Source: Synechococcus sp. PCC 7335 (GTDB taxonomy: Bacteria > Cyanobacteriota > Cyanobacteriia > Phormidesmidales > Phormidesmidaceae). Taken from it: a stretch of DNA of 64,000 bases. A program made the translations under genes and the position numbers. Below the pieces are notes generated by a model. The model made no database searches. It saw only the letters and a program-made list of their open reading frames with translations, and was not told where the DNA came from. Where the stretch lies: the NCBI RefSeq assembly GCF_000155595.1, contig NZ_DS989904.1, positions 3,027,720-3,091,719 on the forward strand, given 5' to 3'. Of this stretch, positions 40,354-48,187 are shown piece after piece (positions within the stretch are counted from its first letter, which is position 1; the number at the start of each line of letters is the position of its first letter).

Positions 40354-40950
40354 ATGAACGATCGTCAACCGGCTATGCTTCCTTGGTACCGCTGGCTTAA
40401 TAGCGGCTACGTTATTCGACTGCTAGAAACAGTTCAAGATTTTATTGTCATCTGCTTATGCATCGGCCTGTTCAGCTTTATGGTGCTTCAGCTAAGAGAG
40501 ATGGCACTATCTTTGCTACCACCGTTGGATTTTCAGCCAGTTACTTCAGATATTCTGTTTTTGTTGATTCTAGTCGAGCTGTTTCGACTGTTAATCATTT
40601 ACTTAAAGGAACATCGAGTATCTATCGGTGTAGCGGTTGAAGTCTCGATTGTTTCTGTCTTAAGAGAAATCATTGTCAGAGGTGTCTTGGAAACGCCCTG
40701 GGCACAGGTTATTGTCGCCTGCGTTTTCTTGATAGTGTTAGGACTACTGCTGGTCATTAGAGTTTGGCTTCCGCCAACTTTTGATGGAATCGATCCAGAG
40801 CAGTTTGTTTCAGAGCGTCATCGTTCGCGGACCCACACTGGAGCTGAGCCGGTCTCGGACTTCAGACCAGAGCCTAGATTAGGGGCTACAGACGTTCACC
40901 ATGCTCCTACCAGGCTGACTACGCCTAGCCGCGAGATGCTGCATGATTAG
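40354..40950 (+). CDS. PsiE-family membrane protein
   Basis: Four hydrophobic helices (about 28-48, 65-85, 98-110 and 118-138) with LFRLLIIYLKEHRVSIGVAVE and SVLREIIVRG between them match the phosphate-starvation-inducible PsiE family. The C-terminal 60 residues are polar and probably disordered. The family's molecular role is not known. No Pho box was identified upstream. Confidence 0.85.
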   Translation: MNDRQPAMLPWYRWLNSGYVIRLLETVQDFIVICLCIGLFSFMVLQLREMALSLLPPLDFQPVTSDILFLLILVELFRLLIIYLKEHRVSIGVAVEVSIVSVLREIIVRGVLETPWAQVIVACVFLIVLGLLLVIRVWLPPTFDGIDPEQFVSERHRSRTHTGAEPVSDFRPEPRLGATDVHHAPTRLTTPSREMLHD

Positions 40951-41044
40951 TTGGTCAATTGGCTTTCGTCTGATCGCTTTAGTTACTTGGCTGGCAACAT
41001 TTATAACCTTTAGAACCGTTATATAGAGTGGGCCAAGTAACACC

Positions 41045-41071
41045 CAAGCGTCGAAGGCAATCCGACGCTTG
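41045..41071. promoter_or_regulatory. Perfect inverted repeat just upstream of the OmpR-type regulator
   Basis: CAAGCGTCG and its exact reverse complement CGACGCTTG are separated by nine bases. A TATAAA hexamer at 41073-41078 follows directly. It could be an operator overlapping a promoter or the terminator of the PsiE-family gene; no T-run follows. Confidence 0.4.
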
Positions 41072-41140
41072 CTATAAATCTAAAGTAGAGAACGCTAACG
41101 ATACAATGCATTAGTGTCTAGCTAGAAAGCGAAAGGCTCA

Positions 41141-41851
41141 ATGCACGTTTTGTTTGCTGAAGATGAACCTAAGATTGCCAGCTTCGTCCAGATTGGGTTA
41201 AAAGAGCAGGGTTTTGTAGTCGAGTACTGCGACCATGGTGATATTGCCTATGAGAAAGCCATTCAGAACGAATATGACGTGATCTTGCTAGATATTATGA
41301 TGCCGGGTAAGGACGGGTTGTTTATTCTCAAAAATTTGCGGCAGGTAGGTCGAAACACGCCTGTTATCCTTCTAACCGCGCGCGATGAGTTAGACGATCG
41401 ACTTCAAGGTCTGAACTTGGGAGCGGATGACTATATTGCCAAACCCTTTTTCGTTGAGGAGCTTATTGCTCGGATACATGCGGTTGTTCGGCGCAGCGCT
41501 GGAGAGCAGCCAAATCTAGTTACTGTTGGTCCTTTCAAGCTAGATAGGATCACAAGAACGGTGACTTGCCAATCTGAAGCCCAATCTGAAAGCCAGTCTG
41601 AAGGTACTCAGCAAGTGGTTGAACTAACCACAAGAGAGTTTAATTTGCTGGAATATTTAATGCGATCGCCCGGTCGAGTGTTCACCCGAACTCAGATGCT
41701 AGAGCATGTGTGGGGCTATGACTTTAATCCGAGCACGAATGTAGTCGATGTTTGTATTCAAAGGCTGAGAAAGAAGATAGATATGAAGGGAAATGAGCGC
41801 TGGATTGAGAGCGTCAGAGGCGTAGGGTACCGATTTCGACAGGCAGAGTGA
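41141..41851 (+). CDS. OmpR/PhoB-type response regulator
   Basis: Receiver domain with acidic Glu7/Asp8, phosphoacceptor Asp51 in VILLDIMMPG, Thr/Lys in LLTARDE and YIAKPF. The C-terminal winged helix reads LTTREFNLLEYLMRSPGRVFTRTQMLEHVWGY and so on. A short Ser/Glu/Gln insertion (QSEAQSESQSEGTQQ) sits in the wing-helix linker. No histidine kinase is adjacent, so the partner is unknown. Neighbouring inverted repeat may be its own operator. Confidence 0.93.
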   Translation: MHVLFAEDEPKIASFVQIGLKEQGFVVEYCDHGDIAYEKAIQNEYDVILLDIMMPGKDGLFILKNLRQVGRNTPVILLTARDELDDRLQGLNLGADDYIAKPFFVEELIARIHAVVRRSAGEQPNLVTVGPFKLDRITRTVTCQSEAQSESQSEGTQQVVELTTREFNLLEYLMRSPGRVFTRTQMLEHVWGYDFNPSTNVVDVCIQRLRKKIDMKGNERWIESVRGVGYRFRQAE

Positions 41852-41897
41852 GCGATAGAAGAAGTGAGCGATCCAAAAGCGACAGAGCACCGCTGAG

Positions 41898-42413
41898 TTA
41901 GCGCAGCTTCTCTAGAATCTCTAGCGCAACTTCACTCTCTCCTTTGAACTGATCGCTTTCTATCCAGCTAAGTTGATTATGTCGCAATGCCGTCTCAATT
42001 TGCTTGGAGAAATCAGAAGGTAGTTCAACACTTTCTAAGTTACTCTTCATGACGATATCGGTGACTGACACGATACCTAGCAACTGGCCGCGTTCTAGTA
42101 CGGCTGCTCGCCGCTCCTTTGCTTGCAAGAAACGATTTGCTAGTGCAGGCAAGCTCAAACCAGGACTGACTGCTAGACAAGGATGTCGCATAACCTCGCA
42201 AACCATCACCTGGGTGGGATCTATCGACTTGGCAGTGACACGATAGACGATATCTTTTGTGGTCAATATGCCATATTCGCCGCTCTTAACCGCTCGTTCA
42301 ACCAAAAGCGATCGCACTTTTTCTTTCTGCATCAAAGCCATCGCATGATGAAGCTTAGCCGAACTGCGAATGGTAAATACCTTACGAGTCATCACGTCAG
42401 AAACTGTCAACAT
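41898..42413 (-). CDS. CBS domain pair protein
   Basis: Two CBS modules (VSDVMTRKVFTIRSSAKL and VMRHPCLAVSPGLSLPALANR) form one adenosyl-ligand-binding Bateman unit. GQLLGIVSVTDIVM closes the second. CBS pairs sense AMP, ATP or SAM in other proteins; ligand and partner are unknown here. GGAG lies eight bases before the ATG. A histidine kinase carrying the same kind of module is at 48-49.5 kb. Confidence 0.87.
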   Translation of the reverse strand: MLTVSDVMTRKVFTIRSSAKLHHAMALMQKEKVRSLLVERAVKSGEYGILTTKDIVYRVTAKSIDPTQVMVCEVMRHPCLAVSPGLSLPALANRFLQAKERRAAVLERGQLLGIVSVTDIVMKSNLESVELPSDFSKQIETALRHNQLSWIESDQFKGESEVALEILEKLR

Positions 42414-42685
42414 TACAAATCTCCTGTGTCAATAAAAATCCTACGCAACGCCTCTACTGACTTAAGAAACTGCTGCTTCGAGAATCTCTAGAAAATTGTC
42501 TCAAGAAGTTGTGAGGAAGTCGTGAAGATGCCATCAAGAGATGAATACATTTAGAGAATAAGTAGAGAACAATCATCCGTTAATCTTTGCAACTCTATCG
42601 ATTACAGAATCATCCTTCTACGCAAGAACCCCCAAAAATCGCAGTATGATACGAAAGTTGCAAGTAGATAACAGAGCAATATATT

Positions 42686-43117
42686 ATGCCTTCAAAGAAA
42701 ATTAGTCCTAATGAACAGGCCTTCCTAGAGAAAGTCATGCAGCGCTCTAGCATTCCTGATATCTACGATGCTAGAGATATTACTATTGTTGTTTTGCGAT
42801 CGCTTCGTGATCTGATGAGTACCGATCTTGCTGATCGCACCGAAGCAGACTTTTCTGATGAGAAAATTGCGCTGCTTTGGAAAGATGACAATCCTATTGT
42901 CGCTGCTTTGTCAAAGCTTAGACCCCCATTAAACATCGATACAGAGACCTTTTTACGCCGCATTCGTCAAGAAGGTGGCGTTCCTAAAGATGTTTCACCA
43001 GAATCAGCCGTTATCGCCGTTTTCTCTGCAGTTAGAGAAGAACTCTCTCCTGAGAGAAACAAAGAAATCGCCGGCTATTTACCCGATGGCTTAAAGGTCA
43101 TGTGGGAGCAAATCTAA
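42686..43117 (+). CDS. DUF2267 family protein
   Basis: Helical protein of 143 residues with two similar halves: EQAFLEKVMQRSSIPDIYDA then LRSLRDLMSTDLADR, and FLRRIRQEGGVPKDVSPESA then VFSAVREELSPERN. This internal duplication and the DLPxxL/LP-type ends are typical of DUF2267. The function is unknown. A broken methyltransferase gene follows after 13 bases. Confidence 0.85.
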   Translation: MPSKKISPNEQAFLEKVMQRSSIPDIYDARDITIVVLRSLRDLMSTDLADRTEADFSDEKIALLWKDDNPIVAALSKLRPPLNIDTETFLRRIRQEGGVPKDVSPESAVIAVFSAVREELSPERNKEIAGYLPDGLKVMWEQI

Positions 43118-43130
43118 TAGAAAAAACTCG

Positions 43131-43781
43131 ATGACTATTCCAAGTTCATCTGAACTAGTAGAGTACTGGAACGAATGCGCCAGCTCCAAAGAATTTAGAC
43201 ATCCCATTCCTGCAACCATAATCGAGCGCTACTTTCCAAAAGGTGCAAAAGTCTTGGATATGGGCTGTGGGTACGGTCGTCTTGCCCAGTTCCTTAGCAA
43301 CTTGGGTTTTGCGGTTTCTGCTGCCGACACCTCACCCGCTATGTTAGAGCAGGCTAAGAAAAATGCGCCCACGTGCGAATTTCAAAACTGTCGTAGCAAA
43401 CTGGGATGGGATGATAGTACTTTTGATGTCGCCATCATTGTAACGCTGCTGACCTCAGTCCCTTTTGACCTCGAACAAAGGCAAATTATGAGTGAGCTTA
43501 GGCGAGTTCTAAAACCGGGTGGGTGCCTTTTCGTCAGTGACTTACCGCTGCAATGGTCCTCAACTATCTAGATAGATATAGAGATGGCTATCAGCGCTAT
43601 GGGCAATTTGGCGTGTTTGACTCGAGTGATGGCGCCACCGTGCGCCATTACAGAAGTATTCGGTTACTTTAGTCAGCTAATGCGTGGATTTGACTGTCTC
43701 GAGTTAGAAACCCATGAAGTAGTCACAATGAATGGAAATCCGGCTCAGGCGATTCGCTACGTTGGTCGATGTAACAAATGA
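43131..43781 (+). pseudogene. Class I SAM-dependent methyltransferase, broken by two compensating frameshifts
   Basis: The first part (43131-43571) has the methyltransferase core: VLDMGCGYGRLAQFLSNLG (SAM motif), AADTSPAMLEQAKKNAP and LRRVLKPGGCLFVSDLPL. It then hits a stop. The next 100 bases are coding-like only in the next frame (NYLDRYRDGYQRYGQFGVFD and RHYRS). From about 43660 the original frame resumes with YFSQLMRGFDCLELETHEVV. One base lost near 43555 and one gained near 43660 would explain this. It is a recent lesion or a sequencing error. Confidence 0.8.
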
Positions 43782-43844
43782 GATGTGATCAATAATGCGA
43801 TCGCCTCTTTATCCCTATTATTTTTGGCTCTATTACCTTGGCGC

Positions 43845-44390
43845 CTATGACAGCAGCGCTGAAGATATCTTAAAGAAATCCTCTAGCATCGCAAATTTGT
43901 TCTCGTCAGTCAAAATGGGTACATGCACAAAGATAGCGGCTGTAGCCAGCTGAAACTCATCAATAGTCACTAATACTTGATAGTACAGATGATTACAGAC
44001 ATATTGCCCCGCATCGTAGCTGACCTCGCTTTGTGAAGTCTCCTTGAGTAGGTGCTGTACATTTACAGGTGTCTGCAAGGTTTGTCTGCCTTTTGCCTGT
44101 TTTCTTTCCGCCTGTTTTTCTATGGTCAAACAGGTTCTTCTCTCAGCCATTCCGCAGCAAATGATGGCTCGTGGGCGCAACCGCCGAAGCTCAGCAATAA
44201 CTAGCTCAGGCGCTGAATCAAAACAAACAGGAACGTGCCGTAGCCAAACGCTCTTCGTCGGTAATTTATTTTGGCTTTGGAGTGCTGCAATCAAATCATC
44301 GGACGAGTTGGACTTTTGATGAGCTAGCCAGGGAACGAAAGACGTGATAAGGAGATCAGCAGATTCGTGCCTAGGTGTCAAAATACTCAT
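43845..44390 (-). CDS. Peptidase C15-like protein (pyroglutamyl peptidase homologue)
   Basis: Pyroglutamyl peptidases remove N-terminal pyroglutamate. The signature SYDAGQYVCNHLYYQVL carries the nucleophile Cys132. The partner His is in FVHVPILTDE (His156), and the Glu of the triad is likely Glu91 in TIEKQA. The sequence is divergent from the named enzyme and contains a Lys/Gln-rich loop (92-105), so the substrate is uncertain. Confidence 0.78.
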   Translation of the reverse strand: MSILTPRHESADLLITSFVPWLAHQKSNSSDDLIAALQSQNKLPTKSVWLRHVPVCFDSAPELVIAELRRLRPRAIICCGMAERRTCLTIEKQAERKQAKGRQTLQTPVNVQHLLKETSQSEVSYDAGQYVCNHLYYQVLVTIDEFQLATAAIFVHVPILTDENKFAMLEDFFKISSALLS

Positions 44391-44517
44391 GAATGGCTAA
44401 CAATGGGTGGCGACTCAGTAGCTGCGGTTAGAGACAATGCCTCTTATAATTTTAGTGCCTGTCTACAGGTGCCTATCCGCAACCGCCCCCTACGGAAAAT
44501 AGAGGTTAGTATTCGCT

Positions 44518-45162
44518 GTGACGACTATTGCTGTAATTGACTATGACATGGGTAATCTCCATTCTGCTTGCAAAGGACTGCAGGCGGCAGGTGCAACTAC
44601 GCTCATCACTGATTCTGTCGCCGAAATAGAGAAAGCGGATGGTGTCGTCTTGCCTGGTGTAGGCGCTTTTGATCCAGCTATGCAGCACTTGCGATCACGC
44701 AACCTCATTGAACCCATTCGCCGGATCGCCAAGAGCGGTAAACCCTTCTTAGGCATTTGCGTAGGCTTACAGGTTCTATTCGAAAGTAGCGAAGAAGGCA
44801 GTGAAGCAGGTTTGGGCGTGCTTTCAGGTACCATCCGCCAATTTAAACCAGAACCTGACATTACCATTCCGCATATGGGCTGGAATCAACTAGATTTGGT
44901 TCAGCAAAACTCTCCTATCTTGCAGGATATTCTACCTGAAACGTGGGTTTACTTTGTCCATTCCTACTACGCTGCCCCTGCCGACACTAGTATCAATGCA
45001 GCTACAATCACTCACGGTAGCCAGACAGTCACCGCTGCGATTAGCCAAGGTAACCTGATGGCAGTACAGTTCCATCCAGAAAAGTCTTCGAAGGCCGGTT
45101 TACAAATTTTGGGTAATTTCGTCACTTACGTTCGCGAGCAGTCTCTAGTTGCAGCAGTCTAG
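44518..45162 (+). CDS. hisH: Imidazole glycerol phosphate synthase, glutaminase subunit
   Basis: Releases ammonia from glutamine for HisF in histidine synthesis. It starts TTIAVIDYDMGNLHS and has LPGVGAF (oxyanion loop). The nucleophile is in GICVGLQVLFESSEEG (Cys81) and the C-terminal His/Glu are in QFHPEKSS. Length 214. hisF is not in the window. Start is GTG. A VanX-like gene begins 19 bases after the stop. Confidence 0.95.
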   Translation: MTTIAVIDYDMGNLHSACKGLQAAGATTLITDSVAEIEKADGVVLPGVGAFDPAMQHLRSRNLIEPIRRIAKSGKPFLGICVGLQVLFESSEEGSEAGLGVLSGTIRQFKPEPDITIPHMGWNQLDLVQQNSPILQDILPETWVYFVHSYYAAPADTSINAATITHGSQTVTAAISQGNLMAVQFHPEKSSKAGLQILGNFVTYVREQSLVAAV

Positions 45163-45181
45163 TCACTGCTTCCTAGTATCC

Positions 45182-45883
45182 GTGAAACCCTACCAGAAAA
45201 TTCCTATTCAAGACTGTAAAGAACCCATAACCGCTATTCCGCTTGAGCAGTTCACTATTGTCTCTCCTCATCCCTATCAATCTTTAGGCGCACCCTATGG
45301 AGACTATTCTCCCTACTTTTTACGGTTGGGGGTCCTAGAGAAGCTCTTACAAGCTCAGAGAGTTTTGAGGGCTCAGCAGCCTGGTTGGCATCTACAAATT
45401 TTCGATGCCTACCGACCAGTAGCAGTACAGCAATTTATGGTGAACTACACTTTCGACCAGCTAGTTCGCTCAAAGGGATTAGATCCTAGGACGTTGAATG
45501 AGGAAGGGCGTTCGGATATCCAAGCCGAGGTCCTTGAATTCTGGGCCGTTCCTAGCTTAGATCCCAAGACTCCACCACCTCATAGTACCGGTAGCGCTAT
45601 TGATCTTAGCTTGACAGATGCCACCGGCAGAACGGTCGATATGGGCTCGCCTATTGATGAGATCTCACCCCGCTCTTATCCTCAGCACTTTGCAGATAGT
45701 CATGATATCGCCCAACAACAAGCTCACTATCACCGTAGCTTGCTAGCTGAGGTAATGGCGACCGCTGGGTTTGTACAGCATCCCAAGGAATGGTGGCACT
45801 TTTCAGTTGGCGATCAGCTATGGGCTTGGCAAGTGGGGAAAGGTGTGATCGCTTACTATGGCGACGCTAGTCAAGTCATTTGA
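45182..45883 (+). CDS. VanX-like D-alanyl-D-alanine dipeptidase (M15D)
   Basis: Zinc dipeptidase family. Visible motifs are LQIFDAYRPVAVQ, the metal site HSTGSAIDLSL (HxxGxxxD) and EWWHFS with the catalytic Glu and third ligand. Family enzymes hydrolyse D-Ala-D-Ala in cell wall turnover or glycopeptide resistance. No van genes are present here, so turnover is the likelier role. I chose GTG 45182, since the family begins near KPYQKIPI; the frame is open to 45149. Confidence 0.88.
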   Translation: MKPYQKIPIQDCKEPITAIPLEQFTIVSPHPYQSLGAPYGDYSPYFLRLGVLEKLLQAQRVLRAQQPGWHLQIFDAYRPVAVQQFMVNYTFDQLVRSKGLDPRTLNEEGRSDIQAEVLEFWAVPSLDPKTPPPHSTGSAIDLSLTDATGRTVDMGSPIDEISPRSYPQHFADSHDIAQQQAHYHRSLLAEVMATAGFVQHPKEWWHFSVGDQLWAWQVGKGVIAYYGDASQVI

Positions 45884-46149
45884 CCTAGCCGCACTGAATA
45901 GAGGACCTGACTGGGCTATCTAAGCGTAGTCTAACTGAGTCAAAAGATTTCTAGCTTTTAGCTCTTGAAAAGTAGCCTTTTGAAAGAGATCAAGCGATTT
46001 GGGTGCAAAATTCAGCCAACAGCGCCTAGCTTCGACTGCTCAATCGATGCGATCCTTTAAGCTATAGCTTTGTTCGCTTTGGACGTTTTCGAGGAGGGAT
46101 ACGTCCGACATTAGCGATAGCCTCAAAAACACCTGACTTTAAACGCAAA

Positions 46150-47598
46150 ATGCCAATTCAAACGCCAGACTGGGTTAAGCACGCCATCTTCTACCAGATC
46201 TTCCCCGATCGATTTGCCCGTACCAGCCGCACCCCCTTACCCCCTGCTATGCAAGTCCCGCTAGAAGACTGGGATGGCGCTCCTACTATTCAAGGCTATA
46301 AGGGCGGGGATCTTTGGGGAGTTGCTGAGCGGCTAGACTACATCCAGGATCTTGGCGTTACGGCGATATATTTCACTCCTATCTTTCAATCAGCCTGTAA
46401 CCACCGCTATCACACCCACGATTACTACCAAATTGACCCGCTGCTAGGAGGCAACGAAGCCTTTTTTGAGCTACTCGAAGCCGCACATGATCGCAACCTC
46501 AAAGTTGTCCTAGACGGCGTTTTTAACCACGCCAGCCGGGGCTTTTTCTACTTCAACGATATCCTTGAAAATGGTCCTCACTCCCCTTGGTTGGACTGGT
46601 TCAATATCGAAGGCTGGCCGTTATCTGCTTACGATGGCGATAAGCCTGCTAACTATGAAGGCTGGTGGAATAATCGCGCTTTGCCCGAGTTCAATCACGA
46701 CAATCCACAGGCTAGAGAGTATATTATGCGGATTGGAGAGTACTGGATCGAGCAGGGGATAGATGGCTGGCGGTTGGACGTGCCTTTTGATGTAACGACA
46801 GAAGGGTTTTGGGTGGAGTTTCGCTCGCGAGTCAAAGCGATCAATCCAGAGGCGTATATCGTCGGTGAGGTATGGACTGATGCTAGCGAATGGCTACAGG
46901 GCGATCAGTTCGATGGGGTGATGAACTATCTGTTTACTGGGCCTGCGATCGCCTTTACTGCTAAAGACAGAGTATCTATGCCCTTAGTCGAAAGCGTTTC
47001 CTACACCCCTTACCCAGCTCTAGATGCTAAAGGTTATGCAGAGAAAGTTGAAGCGCTACTCAACCTATACGATTGGGAGATACAGCAAACTCAGCTAAAT
47101 CTGCTCTCTAGCCACGACATTGCTAGAGCTTTAAGCGTCGCTGGTGAAGATATATCCAGTTTCTTGCTAGCAACATTGCTGCTCTTAACCTTTCCTGGAG
47201 CGCCTAGCATTTACTACGGAGACGAGGTAGGCTTACCTGGCAAGCTAGACCCGGACTGTCGCCGTGTATTTCCCAAGGAAGAAGCGTGGAATCAAAAGGT
47301 CTTAGAGACGCATAAAGTGCTAATTGCGCTTAGGCAGGCACACCCGGCGCTGCGAACGGGAAAATATCAAACTTTGGCAGCAGAAGAAGACTGCTATGTT
47401 TTCTCTAGAATATTAGAGAAAGAGATAATTGTAGTGGCGGTCAATACAGGTGAAACGGCTGTACAGGTGCGTCTAGCGGATATGGAAGCAGAAAGTGGCA
47501 AGGTGCTCTACGGTGAAGGCAGCGTAGAATGGCTAGGCGATCGCACCGCAATGCTAGAGGTTCCGGCACGCTCAGGCATGATTCTAGGAGATGTATAG
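46150..47598 (+). CDS. Glycoside hydrolase family 13 (alpha-amylase/neopullulanase-like)
   Basis: Acts on alpha-glucans or maltodextrins. The TIM barrel has IFYQIFPDRFAR, DGVFNHASRG, GWRLDVPFD (nucleophile Asp210), IVGEVW (acid/base Glu240) and LLSSHDIARA (Asp323). The C-terminal beta domain follows. No signal peptide, so it is probably cytosolic and acts on glycogen breakdown products. Length 482. Cyclomaltodextrinase, maltogenic or glucosidase activity cannot be separated by eye. Confidence 0.9.
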   Translation: MPIQTPDWVKHAIFYQIFPDRFARTSRTPLPPAMQVPLEDWDGAPTIQGYKGGDLWGVAERLDYIQDLGVTAIYFTPIFQSACNHRYHTHDYYQIDPLLGGNEAFFELLEAAHDRNLKVVLDGVFNHASRGFFYFNDILENGPHSPWLDWFNIEGWPLSAYDGDKPANYEGWWNNRALPEFNHDNPQAREYIMRIGEYWIEQGIDGWRLDVPFDVTTEGFWVEFRSRVKAINPEAYIVGEVWTDASEWLQGDQFDGVMNYLFTGPAIAFTAKDRVSMPLVESVSYTPYPALDAKGYAEKVEALLNLYDWEIQQTQLNLLSSHDIARALSVAGEDISSFLLATLLLLTFPGAPSIYYGDEVGLPGKLDPDCRRVFPKEEAWNQKVLETHKVLIALRQAHPALRTGKYQTLAAEEDCYVFSRILEKEIIVVAVNTGETAVQVRLADMEAESGKVLYGEGSVEWLGDRTAMLEVPARSGMILGDV

Positions 47599-47632
47599 AT
47601 ATCGTCAGCCGGGCGATCGTGTCTGCAGTTGT

Positions 47633-47685
47633 TTAAAGCCATACGTCATAGCCATGTACTGGATATATTCAACGCATGGCTTTAA
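47633..47685. terminator. Inverted repeat between convergent genes
   Basis: TTAAAGCCAT (47633-47642) and ATGGCTTTAA (47676-47685) are exact complements, with two more pairs inside. The site lies between the amylase and the receiver gene, which converge. It may serve both as a terminator, although the loop is long (about 30 bases) and no long T-run is present. Confidence 0.4.
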
Positions 47686-47698
47686 GTACAAATGGCTG

Positions 47699-48187
47699 TT
47701 ATTCCCAGCCTAGTAACTCCTGAATTTGAATGGCGATCTTCTCTGGTTCAAACGGCTTCAATATGACGCCAACTCCTAGCCTCTCAAGCTGCTTACGCTC
47801 AACTTCTCTAGCTTGTGCCGTCAGAAAAACCACTGGGATATGCTGGGTTGTCGGCTGCTCTTTTAGCTGATGAAACAGCGTGATACCGTCAATATTCGGC
47901 ATCATCACATCTAGCAAGATCGCATCGGGCTGCTCGGTCTGCGCCATACTCATGCCTTCTTGACCAGAAGCGGCAACTAAAATAGTCCATTTGGCCGTCA
48001 GCTCTAGCGTCGCCTTAAGAATAATCCGAATCGCGGCTTCGTCATCAACAACTAAAAGCCGCCGATTTGTTCCAATATCTGAAGTCTGAATATCCGTAGC
48101 CTTCTCGTTTAAAGCTTGAGCGTTTGAGGATCGATCACTTGGTGAGCGCTTGCCTAGCGGCGGGGTCATGTCCACTTCGTTGTTCAC
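47699..48187 (-). CDS. Single-domain response regulator
   Basis: A Ser/Asn-rich tail of about 40 residues leads into a receiver domain: LLVVDDE, phosphoacceptor Asp93 in ILLDVMMPN, FLTAQ and ILKPFEPEK. There is no output domain. The start lies inside the end of the CBS histidine kinase gene (53-base overlap; MTPPLGK at 48169 is another start). Cognate pairing with that kinase is therefore likely. Confidence 0.88.
   Translation of the reverse strand: MNNEVDMTPPLGKRSPSDRSSNAQALNEKATDIQTSDIGTNRRLLVVDDEAAIRIILKATLELTAKWTILVAASGQEGMSMAQTEQPDAILLDVMMPNIDGITLFHQLKEQPTTQHIPVVFLTAQAREVERKQLERLGVGVILKPFEPEKIAIQIQELLGWE

Noticed and set aside
45182-45883. Vancomycin resistance locus
   Set aside because: Only the VanX-like gene is present, without VanH, VanA or VanS/R homologues.
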